From a virus: a stretch of 53,592 bases of DNA. Below the pieces are notes generated by a model. That model was not told the origin of the DNA. It searched no databases and worked only from the letters and a program-made list of their open reading frames with translations. Both the position numbers and the translations under genes were made by a program. Below are positions 39,551 to 46,536 of this stretch, one piece after another (position 1 is the stretch's first letter; each line of letters opens with the position of its first letter). The stretch spans positions 1 to 53,592 of IMG/VR virus record IMGVR_UViG_3300045240_000178; one strand, 5' to 3'.

Positions 39551-39568
39551 AAATTTCGCCTCATGTTT

Positions 39569-39751
39569 TCAGCAGGTTAACTCTCCCGTGTTGGGTTTAT
39601 TCCCAACATGGACGTAGAAAAAAGATTTTCTGGCGAGTCGCCGAGAGTCGGCCCGGCTCAATTCGCGGATGGGCGTAATCAGCCGCCAATGGAACGCAGG
39701 AACGTCTACCCGCGACACCGAAACGATCTCGGCTTTTCTCCCACTACGCAT
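39569..39751 (-). CDS. truncated paralogue of the 538-aa protein, 60 aa
   Basis: ATG 39751 has GAGAGGAG eight bases before it, so it is likely translated. Residues ~24-52 (LITPIRELSRADSRRLARKS, then FFYVHVGNKP) match LITPISELSKKQRQGLAGKS and FLYCHIRPRP of the next gene. It could be a duplicated DNA-binding fragment kept as a regulator, or a decaying copy. A 7-bp hairpin (TGTTGGG/CCCAACA at 39589-39608) lies in the coding part. Confidence 0.55.
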   Translation of the reverse strand: MRSGRKAEIVSVSRVDVPAFHWRLITPIRELSRADSRRLARKSFFYVHVGNKPNTGELTC

Positions 39752-40087
39752 AGGAGTACTCCTCTCGAAACTTTGCAAAATTGGGATTGCGCCGAGGAAG
39801 GACTACGGGCAGAATGAATACAGCGGTTGTAGATACCCCTTTACCTCGACAACACCGAGTTCTCACCTCGCGCCCACGGTTTATTCTTGGCAGGATCACC
39901 GTGAACGTTCGGTGTGGATTTTAAGGGGATCTGCAAAGCGCGGCATGGTATTCGTTATCGGGCCAATTTGACCGGGTAACGAACGCAACGTTTGGAACCT
40001 GCAAGTCCGGTTCCGATAACGAATAGACGGTCCACTTATTGTCAACTGAGCGAGGCGCTGGCAATCCCGCTGTCCGGCAGCGCATTT
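39752..40087. other. intergenic control region with three TAACGAA-type sites
   Basis: A 13-bp perfect inverted repeat, TATTCGTTATCGG (39949-39961) and CCGATAACGAATA (40013-40025), brackets a third copy (GTAACGAA, 39976-39983). On the minus strand a perfect -35 (TTGACA, 40045-40040) lies 14 bases from the nearest copy, so the sites would overlap a leftward promoter. A possible 36-aa rightward frame (39814-39924, GAGGAAGG upstream) is weakly supported. I see no other coding signal. Confidence 0.5.
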
Positions 40088-40288
40088 TCATGCGCAGCCT
40101 TCCCCGCCGCAATATTTCGGTGGAGCAACAACGGGGCCTCCGGCGCGCTTGCGCCACGTCTCACCGTGGACCATTTTCCAAATCCATACTTCGGAAACGC
40201 CGTATCTCTCGGCGAGTTGTAACTTAGTGAATCGGCCTGTTGCGTAGGCGTCGCGGATGGCGCGCACCTCGCTGGGCAGTAGCTTCAA
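40088..40288 (-). CDS. small helix-turn-helix protein, 66 aa
   Basis: The likely start is TTG 40288, overlapping the preceding stop (TTGA), with AAGAGGG upstream. The helices LPSEVRAIRDAYATGRF, TKLQLAERYGVS and EVWIWKMVHGETW form a clear HTH of the kind in transposase or repressor N-termini. Its position among the repeats makes it a good candidate to bind them. Confidence 0.65.
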   Translation of the reverse strand: MKLLPSEVRAIRDAYATGRFTKLQLAERYGVSEVWIWKMVHGETWRKRAGGPVVAPPKYCGGEGCA

Positions 40289-40461
40289 CTTGCCCTCTTG
40301 AGTACGACCCGGTATCCGCAAGCCTCGATCAACGCCACGGCCTTGGCGACGCGTCTCGCTTCTAACGCGGCGCGCAGAGCCTTCCGCGCCTTCTCGGTGT
40401 TGCGGACGCGGACTTCTTTCGAGACACCTTTCCATCGGGCTGTTTGGCCGGTCGCTTCCAT
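40285..40461 (-). CDS. small basic protein, 58 aa
   Basis: ATG 40461 (AAGGG further upstream) is preferred; the frame continues upstream through the palindromes, which is probably chance. The product is basic and helical (TEKARKALRAALEARRVAKA). It is coupled (TTGA) with the HTH gene, so the two may form a regulatory pair. Confidence 0.55.
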   Translation of the reverse strand: MEATGQTARWKGVSKEVRVRNTEKARKALRAALEARRVAKAVALIEACGYRVVLKRAS

Positions 40462-40511
40462 GACAACGAGACTACCCTTGTTGCCATGCGCCTTGCAAGT
40501 GAAATTTTCAA

Positions 40512-40603
40512 TGTTCCTTTGCCAGCAGAACATCATGTTCCCCGCCACTAGGAACACCATGTTCCCCCGCCAGAGGAAGCGTTGAAAGGAACTTGAAAGG
40601 AAC
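40512..40603. repeat. GGAAC/GTTCC repeat cluster, candidate operator or origin iterons
   Basis: Seven copies of GGAAC or its complement occur in about 90 bases. Two are palindromes: GAACATCATGTTC (40528-40540) and GGAACACCATGTTCC (40551-40565). Two are direct 11-bp tandem copies of TTGAAAGGAAC (40582-40592 and 40593-40603). The cluster lies upstream of the leftward replication/HTH genes. Confidence 0.6.
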
Positions 40604-40860
40604 TAAGAAAGAAGCTACTGCGGCTTCCGCGCCGTTTATCAAGTTCATTCACTCATCGTCGTCGTCTTTCTCTTCGAAGTGCCCTTACTCTTCGGCCAAC
40701 GCGTAGGCAATTCCAACAGCCGACGACGACGATAAAAATTCACCTTTCGAAAACAGCCCGAAAGGTACCGAGGTCAAAGTCCTCACTCCCTCAGAAAGTA
40801 CCCACCCGCCCATGCGAAATCCGGCTGAACCGCTTCGCCCTTCCGCGCGCACTACTGGTA
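40604..40860. other. non-coding region with inverted repeats
   Basis: ATCGTCGTCGTC (40655-40666) and GACGACGACGAT (40722-40733) form 12-bp inverted arms 55 bases apart. ACCTTTCG (40742-40749) and CGAAAGGT (40759-40766) form an 8-bp stem with a 9-base loop. No coding frame of interest was seen. Together with the repeat cluster this marks the most likely control or origin region of the genome. Confidence 0.5.
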
Positions 40861-41451
40861 TTGACCCTCCCCCAAAGAATTCACAACATCCCTCACGCCA
40901 AATTGTCGAAGCTGGAAGACAGGCCCCTCTTGACCCCGTGTGCCACCATCAGGCTCCCTAACACCTGCCCGGAGAACAAACGCAGCTACACCCACTGCCG
41001 GATCCTGACTGAAGTGCGAACCGACGCGTGGAACGGCGCCGGCTTCGAAGGCCCGCTATTCCGGCCAGGCGCAAAGATTCCACCAGAGGACCTGGGCGAG
41101 CAACCGGTGTTGCTCGAATTCGCGGGTCCACAAGGGAAGTGGCGTCCGGGGAAGCACCGCGAGAATCTCTGGATCCTCTGGCGCTACGACTGGGATCTCA
41201 AGGCGTGGCAGGAGATCGCGCGCGCCATCGCGAACGACTGGCACTGGGCGCTGATTCTCCGCGGTCCGGCGATCCGCGCACTGAAGCCCAAGGCAATCGA
41301 ACAGGTGGATCCGGCTGAACGGGGCAGGGCAGTGACCGACGAGTTGCTGCACACAATAGACGCCGCGCTGGTCACCGAACCGCCCGCCGTGCGCATGGTG
41401 GTGCTGTCCGCGCTCTACGACCGCGTGGCGGGGAGGATCGTGGCAGCGTAA
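40861..41451 (+). CDS. hypothetical protein, 196 aa
   Basis: The reading frame is open from TTG 40861; the true start is unclear. The coding core begins near residue 45 (HCRILTEVRTDAWNGAGFEG). The protein is Trp-rich (LWILWRYDWDLKAWQE, NDWHWALILRG) and ends in helices. I know similar uncharacterised proteins only in style. It is the first rightward gene after the control region. Confidence 0.5.
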   Translation: MTLPQRIHNIPHAKLSKLEDRPLLTPCATIRLPNTCPENKRSYTHCRILTEVRTDAWNGAGFEGPLFRPGAKIPPEDLGEQPVLLEFAGPQGKWRPGKHRENLWILWRYDWDLKAWQEIARAIANDWHWALILRGPAIRALKPKAIEQVDPAERGRAVTDELLHTIDAALVTEPPAVRMVVLSALYDRVAGRIVAA

Positions 41452-41459
41452 TCTGAAGC

Positions 41460-41618
41460 ATGGACCTCGGGAAGGAAGTCCGGTACAACCGGGCCAGGTC
41501 GAAAGAATCCTACGATCCATTCTTCGAGGCAAAGAAATGGCGGCGAAGATTCTTCTGGTTGCTGGCTCTGGCCGTGGTGCTGTTTGTCGTGGTGCTCGTG
41601 CTGGTGTTGCGCGCCTGA
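41460..41618 (+). CDS. single-span membrane protein, 52 aa
   Basis: ATG 41460 lies nine bases after the previous stop. A basic N-terminal half (RARSKESYDPFFEAKKWRRR) leads into one long hydrophobic segment (FFWLLALAVVLFVVVLVLVL), ending RA. Tail-anchored topology. Function unknown; its small size hid it from length-filtered gene calling. Confidence 0.55.
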   Translation: MDLGKEVRYNRARSKESYDPFFEAKKWRRRFFWLLALAVVLFVVVLVLVLRA

Positions 41619-41619
41619 C

Positions 41620-41793
41620 TCAGCGATCGGGCAGCGTCCGATCGATTACGAATCGGCCAAAGTCTTTGAGCGCATTCTTGTAGGCCTCGGTCACGGGCGC
41701 TCCAGGTTCCCCGCGCAGCAGATTCACCCGCTCCAGCAGCAATTCTTCGATTTCAGCAGTGGACATGAACGTCCAGGGGGAAGCGGGAGGCAT
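41620..41793 (-). CDS. small hypothetical protein, 57 aa
   Basis: ATG 41793 or, nine residues later, MSTAEIEELLLERVNLL. It is helical and acidic, and convergent with the membrane protein gene one base away. No family recognised. Confidence 0.45.
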   Translation of the reverse strand: MPPASPWTFMSTAEIEELLLERVNLLRGEPGAPVTEAYKNALKDFGRFVIDRTLPDR

Positions 41794-41803
41794 CACCGGA
41801 ATC

Positions 41804-41980
41804 CTACCGCAGCGGCAATTCGCCATACCGCTGGTAACGTGTGAGATCGCGGATAGCAGCGCCGATGGCACGGGTCTGCTCGGCGCGCGGCGCCAGCAGG
41901 GTCTCAATCCGTCGCTGCAACTCATCCGCGATCGCGGCGCGCGACATGACAGACCAGTCCGGACTTTCAACTTTCGTCAT
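41804..41980 (-). CDS. small hypothetical protein, 58 aa
   Basis: ATG 41980 follows GGGAGGG and overlaps the preceding stop (ATGA). Helical, Arg-rich (ADELQRRIETLLAPRAEQTR). No family recognised. Confidence 0.5.
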   Translation of the reverse strand: MTKVESPDWSVMSRAAIADELQRRIETLLAPRAEQTRAIGAAIRDLTRYQRYGELPLR

Positions 41981-42294
41981 CGATCCCTCCCGCAAAACTT
42001 CCCAACGATCTCCGCTTCTGATCGCGGATGAACTCCCATCGAATTCCGGCAGCGGATCGAGTGATCTTCGCAGTGCAACCACGACGCCATGCCGTAAGTG
42101 ATGCTGGCTGTCGACCCTACTGGTTTCGATGTCGAAGGGCCATCCTGATGGAGTTCCCGGCGGCAGACGCTGCAGATCGTCACGCGAGACCAGTCAACGG
42201 CAGCCGGGTCGCCACTCTTCTCATCAGGCGGCGGCGAAACAGTACGCGCAAGGGCACCCGATCGCATGCGCGGTGACTTCAACCGGTCCACCAT
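41977..42294 (-). CDS. hypothetical protein, 105 aa
   Basis: ATG 42294 (GAAAGG upstream) gives a 70-base overlap with the LuxR-like gene; ATG 42267 would shorten it. Contains CSVCRREL and a further CEDHSIRC, perhaps a zinc site. Coupled (ATGA) to the next gene. Start uncertain. Confidence 0.5.
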   Translation of the reverse strand: MVDRLKSPRMRSGALARTVSPPPDEKSGDPAAVDWSRVTICSVCRRELHQDGPSTSKPVGSTASITYGMASWLHCEDHSIRCRNSMGVHPRSEAEIVGKFCGRDR

Positions 42295-42550
42295 GCCATT
42301 CCAGCCTTTCTTTATTGTCCGCCCACCAGATCATCAGCTCTCCGCGGCCGCGGATCTGGATCGCCACGAAGAGTACGTGCAGGTGCCATGCCACAGTTTT
42401 GGACGAAATACACAGCGCGTCACCGATCTCTTTGTTGGTCTTCGCGGCCGCCACCAGGCGCACGACAGCCAACTCCCTCGGCGACAGCACCACCTGGAGA
42501 GCAGTGCTGGAGACTCCGTTTTTCTGCAGTTTGCTCTCGAAAAGTGTCAC
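42224..42550 (-). CDS. LuxR-type HTH regulator, 108 aa
   Basis: GTG 42550. The C-terminal HTH core LSPRELAVVRLVAAAKTNKE, IGDALCISSKTVAWHLHVLF is a clear LuxR/FixJ four-helix DNA-binding domain, with the tail CPCAYCF. No receiver or sensor domain is present, so it is a stand-alone HTH. It is divergent from the gene at 42648 and may control it or the small genes downstream of it. Confidence 0.75.
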   Translation of the reverse strand: MTLFESKLQKNGVSSTALQVVLSPRELAVVRLVAAAKTNKEIGDALCISSKTVAWHLHVLFVAIQIRGRGELMIWWADNKERLEWHGGPVEVTAHAIGCPCAYCFAAA

Positions 42551-42647
42551 AGCATGCCCAAACTACCCCATCGGGGGGGATAAAACCCATCATTCAATAG
42601 GATGTCAGAGTCCTAAAACGTACGCCATACTGAACTTAGACAGCACA

Positions 42648-43103
42648 ATGAGCACCATTCCCAATCCCCTCGATGCAGCGCAGACGGCGTTAAAGCTGGA
42701 ATTTGCCGCGCTCGATGTGTGGAAGCGGTCCGTCCAATTCAAAATCACGCGCCACGAAAAGCTGACCGAAGAGCTAAAGCCTCTGTACGACGATCTCGGC
42801 GCCGACGCTGAGACCACAGAGCAGGTCGGCGATTACGAGCTCGTCATCGGCGCGCGTTCGATGAAGAAGGACTGGAGATCGACCCGCGAAGTCTACAAAG
42901 CCGCGGGCAGCCTGGCCAAATTTTTGCAAGTCTGCACCGTCACGTTCAAAGCTCTCTCCGGCTCCATCGGCAACGATGCCGCCGAAGCGCTGCAAGTCGA
43001 GACGCAGACCGGCTCCCGCCGGATCAAAGCGTTCGCCAAGATCGCGCCCGCGATCGTCCCTTTTGTCTCCCCCTCGGTACCCGCGCTCCCAATCGCGGCC
43101 TAA
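42648..43103 (+). CDS. hypothetical protein, 151 aa
   Basis: ATG 42648. Long helical first half (ALDVWKRSVQFKITRHEKLT), then a strand (YELVIGARSMKKDW) and more helices; hydrophobic end (AIVPFVSPSVPALPIAA). No family recognised. Divergent from the LuxR-like gene; the 97-base gap is the likely shared promoter. Confidence 0.6.
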   Translation: MSTIPNPLDAAQTALKLEFAALDVWKRSVQFKITRHEKLTEELKPLYDDLGADAETTEQVGDYELVIGARSMKKDWRSTREVYKAAGSLAKFLQVCTVTFKALSGSIGNDAAEALQVETQTGSRRIKAFAKIAPAIVPFVSPSVPALPIAA

Positions 43104-43222
43104 TCCGGCCATAGGGCCAACGCATTTTGGAATTGCGTTCCGTCGCGCTCGAAGGGCGACGTTAAATAATCCGACTTCCAATCACCTCACAATCCAGCAC
43201 CTTTGGAACATCAGGAACCCCC

Positions 43223-43585
43223 GTGTCCACACCCATCATCAAAGCCGACCGCTTGCCGTTGTTCGACCGCAACCACGAAGTGCTCTGCTACGTCTCGAAG
43301 TGGGCAGCGCAGATCGGCCTCCGCGACGGCCGCTATATCGGCGTCGGCACCAAGAACTACACGCGCGGCCTCGTGCTGTCGGGGGAGTTCGACACCTCGA
43401 AAGTCACGCGCATCACCGATTACGTCGGGCAGTCGTACTCCCATAAGCATGTGGCAAAGGACAATCCCGAGGGCGTCTGGACGTTGAAGCGGCTGCCTGC
43501 GAAGGTGCTGCCGATCTTCCGCACCGTGGTCACGAGTTGCGTCGTTTCCCCTGCGCGCGAGTACGAAATCTTCAAAGCTGCCTGA
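43223..43585 (+). CDS. hypothetical protein, 120 aa
   Basis: GTG 43223. Beta-rich (DRLPLFDRNHEVLCYVSKWA, RGLVLSGEFDTSKVTRITDY) and resembling a small beta-barrel domain. No family recognised. It starts about 120 bases after the previous gene and precedes two hairpins. Confidence 0.55.
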   Translation: MSTPIIKADRLPLFDRNHEVLCYVSKWAAQIGLRDGRYIGVGTKNYTRGLVLSGEFDTSKVTRITDYVGQSYSHKHVAKDNPEGVWTLKRLPAKVLPIFRTVVTSCVVSPAREYEIFKAA

Positions 43586-43600
43586 TCTTCGGCGCACCTC

Positions 43601-43632
43601 CCGTTAAAAGAAACGTCGGTTTATTTTAACGG
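43601..43632. promoter_or_regulatory. 9-bp inverted repeat after the 120-aa gene
   Basis: CCGTTAAAA (43601-43609) and TTTTAACGG (43624-43632) are perfect arms around a 14-nt loop. It follows the 120-aa gene by 15 bases. There is no GC-rich stem and no T-run after it; operator or weak terminator. Confidence 0.45.
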
Positions 43633-43704
43633 CTGACCGCGGAGTAAAATTTTGCTCTGCTTGAGATGCCGCGCTTTACGCCGGCTCCTTGCGAGTGAAA
43701 GGGA

Positions 43705-43740
43705 CGGAGCCCTCCAGTTCTAAGACCTGGCCGGGCTCCG
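43705..43740. promoter_or_regulatory. 8-bp GC-rich hairpin before the lysis genes
   Basis: CGGAGCCC (43705-43712) and GGGCTCCG (43733-43740) form an 8-bp stem. The 20-base loop contains a minor CCAG/CTGG pair. It lies just upstream of the gene at 43756. Terminator or attenuator possible. Confidence 0.45.
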
Positions 43741-43755
43741 CTTCCAATCAATCGA

Positions 43756-44412
43756 ATGTCATTTCCATTTCCAATCCCTATGGCCCGATCCCGCGCGCGC
43801 TTCGGCGGCGACGAGAAGCCACCGGCCCAGTTCACACTCCGGATGGGTATCATTCTCGGCCTGTTGACCATCGCCGGCGCAATCTGGGGCGCTGGATCCA
43901 AAGACGGATCGCTCCGATATATGGTGCTGGAGGACCACGCATTCATGTTACGGCTCGCCGCGGCCGTAGAAAGCAACGCTGCCGCTACCGGTGTGTTGGC
44001 TGTCGCAGTCGGCACCGTGCAGGGCAATCTCGCCGGACGCACCACCGCCCTGGAAGCGAAGGCCGATAGAAACTGGACCGCCATCCGCAGGCAGGGCACG
44101 CAATCTGAAAAGAACAAGGCCGACATCAGCCACTTCGACACCCGCCAGCAACAGCAGGCGACGCAGCAGACAGTCGATCGAGTCACGGCCTCGGAAGCCA
44201 ACCTGACGCAGAGCAAGCGCGCGGATCAATCGGACAACCGCCAGGCCGCTGCCGCCACCGCTGCCATCACCGCCGAGAGCACGCTGAGCAATCGTTTGGA
44301 TCAGGACCGCCACGTCGCCGCTACGGCATCGCAGGCACTTGAAGTACGGCAGGACAAGGCGGAAGAGCAGCAGGATACCGATCGCGCGGCCGCTAAGCAG
44401 AGGAAGAAATGA
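43756..44412 (+). CDS. membrane-anchored coiled-coil protein, 218 aa (spanin/Rz-like?)
   Basis: ATG 43756. Residues ~30-46 are hydrophobic (MGIILGLLTIAGAIWGAG). The rest is a long, Ala/Gln/Asp/Lys-rich coiled coil (residues ~90-215). The layout is that of an inner-membrane spanin (Rz) or a membrane-tethered lysis accessory, next to a lysozyme. No outer spanin lipoprotein was seen, so the spanin idea is uncertain. Confidence 0.5.
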   Translation: MSFPFPIPMARSRARFGGDEKPPAQFTLRMGIILGLLTIAGAIWGAGSKDGSLRYMVLEDHAFMLRLAAAVESNAAATGVLAVAVGTVQGNLAGRTTALEAKADRNWTAIRRQGTQSEKNKADISHFDTRQQQQATQQTVDRVTASEANLTQSKRADQSDNRQAAAATAAITAESTLSNRLDQDRHVAATASQALEVRQDKAEEQQDTDRAAAKQRKK

Positions 44413-44651
44413 CCCTGCAAGAACGCGTCCACGCCCTATTCGCCGAAGTACAAGCGAAGGGCTGGCCAACCATTTCCGAGAACCTAGATCTTTGCATGGA
44501 GCGTGCCTGCGAGTTTGAAACCCGATTTCGCGCGCTGATTTACGACGAGGAGGAATTAACCAATGGCAGCCGCAATCATCCCGATAGCTTTACCTCTGAT
44601 TCTGACCGAAGTTCCCAAGCTGATCGATCTGATCGTCGGCCTGGTCCATAA
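44409..44651 (+). CDS. small acidic protein, 80 aa
   Basis: ATG 44409 overlaps the preceding stop (ATGA). The end overlaps the next gene by 89 bases; coding character is clear only in its first half (RVHALFAEVQAKGWPTISEN). It may end earlier in truth through a frameshift or be partly spurious. Moderate support. Confidence 0.45.
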   Translation: MTLQERVHALFAEVQAKGWPTISENLDLCMERACEFETRFRALIYDEEELTNGSRNHPDSFTSDSDRSSQADRSDRRPGP

Positions 44652-44940
44652 ACAGGCGCCAGTGGCGGAGGCCTCCGGCGGACCCAACACTGGCCCCGTG
44701 AAATTCGCCGACGTGTTCATAGCCACCATGGAGGATCTGATCAAGGCCCATGCCAAGGGCACGATCCCCGGATTGCCCGACGAGGCAGAAGTGAAGGTGA
44801 TCATCCAGGCCGTGGTGACCAGCATGAAGCTGAGCGGAGTACTCGGAAGCACGAGCGTTCAGAGTCCTGCAGAGCTTCCGTCTACGCAAGGGCCGCTGGT
44901 GTTGACGGCGGGGCAGTCGATCACGATCAGCGTGAAATAA
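44563..44940 (+). CDS. small hydrophobic-N-terminus protein, 125 aa (holin candidate)
   Basis: ATG 44563 with GAGGAGG upstream. The start is hydrophobic (AAAIIPIALPLILTEVPKLI, then DLIVGLV) and could insert into the membrane; the rest is soluble and beta-like (STQGPLVLTAGQSITISVK). The position two genes upstream of the lysozyme fits a holin or lysis helper; not proven. Confidence 0.5.
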   Translation: MAAAIIPIALPLILTEVPKLIDLIVGLVHKQAPVAEASGGPNTGPVKFADVFIATMEDLIKAHAKGTIPGLPDEAEVKVIIQAVVTSMKLSGVLGSTSVQSPAELPSTQGPLVLTAGQSITISVK

Positions 44941-44942
44941 CC

Positions 44943-45170
44943 ATGGAATCCCTCAACCTCATATTGATCATTCAGCTGACCATCCGTGAGTACATAAACA
45001 GGTCCACGGGACGATTCATCGTCTGCGCAAAGGATACCGGAGCAGTAGCAGGAATGGGCGCGATGACTCTCGCCCAGGCCCACTTCGTCGCCGACGGCTT
45101 GCCCAGCTATGAGATCCGCCCAGTTGGCCAACCCTTGCCCTGGGCGCCGCAACACACGAGTCGGGCATGA
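44943..45170 (+). CDS. small hypothetical protein, 75 aa
   Basis: ATG 44943, two bases after the preceding stop; its stop overlaps the patatin ATG (ATGA). Mixed helix and strand (LNLILIIQLTIREYINRSTG). No family recognised. Confidence 0.5.
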   Translation: MESLNLILIIQLTIREYINRSTGRFIVCAKDTGAVAGMGAMTLAQAHFVADGLPSYEIRPVGQPLPWAPQHTSRA

Positions 45171-46084
45171 CGAAGAAAATCCTATCGATTCAAGGAGGGG
45201 GGATCCGCGGAATCATCCCCGCGTGCGCCTTGGTTGCCCTGGAAGCCCAGACTGGCAAGCTCGCCCGCGAATCCTTTGACTTCTGCGGTGGATCCAGCAC
45301 CGGCGCGCTGCTCACCGCGGCGATCGCGGCAGGAGTTCCAGCGCAGCAATCGCTTGACGTCTACCTGCAGCACGGCCGCCAGATCTTTTCGCCCACCAAC
45401 GACGTGGAGCGGAAGGTCAACCTGGTCGCGCGCGGCAGGCAGTTCGATGCGAAAACGCTCTACCAGGTGGTGAAGGACACGCTCGGCACGGCCGCAGTGT
45501 GGACGATCAACGACAGCCCCATCAATATCCTGCTCACCGCGGTCGACCAGCTCGGCGACACGATGTATTTCACCCGGGATGGATCCACGAACGCCGGCAA
45601 GTTCGGCCAATTTGGACTGCTCGATGCGGCCGTTGCATCGGCATGCGCCACCACATATCACGATCCCTGGATGGTTCGACGTCTCGGATATTGTGCTGAT
45701 GGAGGATGCGGAGGCGTGGCGGATCCGGTCTACCAGGTCTGCGTCGAAGCCTTCACCGGCGCCAAATGCTACGGCTCGATCGACCCGGCGGCCGCGGCCG
45801 TGATCTCGCTCGGTACCGGATTCTTCAAACCCACCACGATGCCCCAACCTCCCGGCAATCTGCTCCAGCGGATTCAGTGGGTGACTGGCGCGCTCGTTGG
45901 ATCGAGCAAAACGATCGCGGCGCAATCGGTCGAACGGCATTGGCCGAACGTTCTGCGGGTGTTGAACGCGGCTCTGCCCAACGATATCGATGAAGCGGAC
46001 GTGGACGCGATCCCAATGTTGCTCCACATTGGCCAGGCCGCGGCGGCGAAGATCGACTGGCGAACGATTCTGGGGCTGGCGTGA
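45167..46084 (+). CDS. patatin-like phospholipase, 305 aa
   Basis: ATG 45167 overlaps the preceding stop. All catalytic signatures of the patatin family are present: oxyanion glycines GGGIRGI (10-16), the nucleophile motif GGSSTG (S44), and the dyad Asp in ADGG (D178). The enzyme should hydrolyse membrane phospholipids. It lies just before the lysozyme, with a GTGA overlap, so a role in lysis is likely. Patatin enzymes also serve as CBASS effectors (CapV type); no CBASS cyclase is visible here. Confidence 0.85.
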   Translation: MTKKILSIQGGGIRGIIPACALVALEAQTGKLARESFDFCGGSSTGALLTAAIAAGVPAQQSLDVYLQHGRQIFSPTNDVERKVNLVARGRQFDAKTLYQVVKDTLGTAAVWTINDSPINILLTAVDQLGDTMYFTRDGSTNAGKFGQFGLLDAAVASACATTYHDPWMVRRLGYCADGGCGGVADPVYQVCVEAFTGAKCYGSIDPAAAAVISLGTGFFKPTTMPQPPGNLLQRIQWVTGALVGSSKTIAAQSVERHWPNVLRVLNAALPNDIDEADVDAIPMLLHIGQAAAAKIDWRTILGLA

Positions 46085-46521
46085 TGATCCGCAGAACCTC
46101 ACCCGCCGGCATCGACGTGATGAAGGTCTTCGAAGGTTGCAGGCTCGTAGCCTATCGGGACGCGTCGCCGGAACGTATCTGGACGATCGGCCGGGGTCAT
46201 ACCGGCGCCGGCGTTACCCAAGGCCTGCGAATCGACCAGGTGCGCGCCGATCAACTGTTCGCCTGCGATCTCCTGAGTTTCGAGACGGCCGTCTGCAGCG
46301 CGGTTCACGTGGAGCTGACTCAAGGCCAATTCGACGCGTTGGTCTCCTTCGCGTACAACTGCAAAGGTTGGCGGACGTCCGATCTGATTCGGCTCGTGAA
46401 TGCGCGCGACTTCAACGGCGCCGCAAACGAGTTTCCAAAATGGTGTCATGCCGGCGCCGAAATACTTCCCGGCCTGGTCACCAGGCGCGCGGCCGAGCAG
46501 AAACTCTTCAGCGCAGTATAG
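46084..46521 (+). CDS. GH24-type phage lysozyme (endolysin), 145 aa
   Basis: The start is ATG 46084 (GTG 46081 is equally possible). Residues ~14-40 contain FEGCRLVAYRDASPERIWTI and GRGHT, the E...D...T core of lambdoid/T4-like GH24 lysozymes. A C-terminal part (QGQFDALVSFAYNCKGWRTS) matches the usual second half. It cleaves peptidoglycan at the end of infection. No signal or SAR segment was seen, so release needs a holin or the lipase. Confidence 0.8.
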   Translation: MIRRTSPAGIDVMKVFEGCRLVAYRDASPERIWTIGRGHTGAGVTQGLRIDQVRADQLFACDLLSFETAVCSAVHVELTQGQFDALVSFAYNCKGWRTSDLIRLVNARDFNGAANEFPKWCHAGAEILPGLVTRRAAEQKLFSAV

Positions 46522-46536
46522 AATCGAATCCCCAAT

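Noticed and set aside
43690-43755. Possible tRNA in the GC hairpin region
   Set aside because: The stem-loop lacks a T-arm consensus and a proper anticodon stem; it is a plain hairpin.
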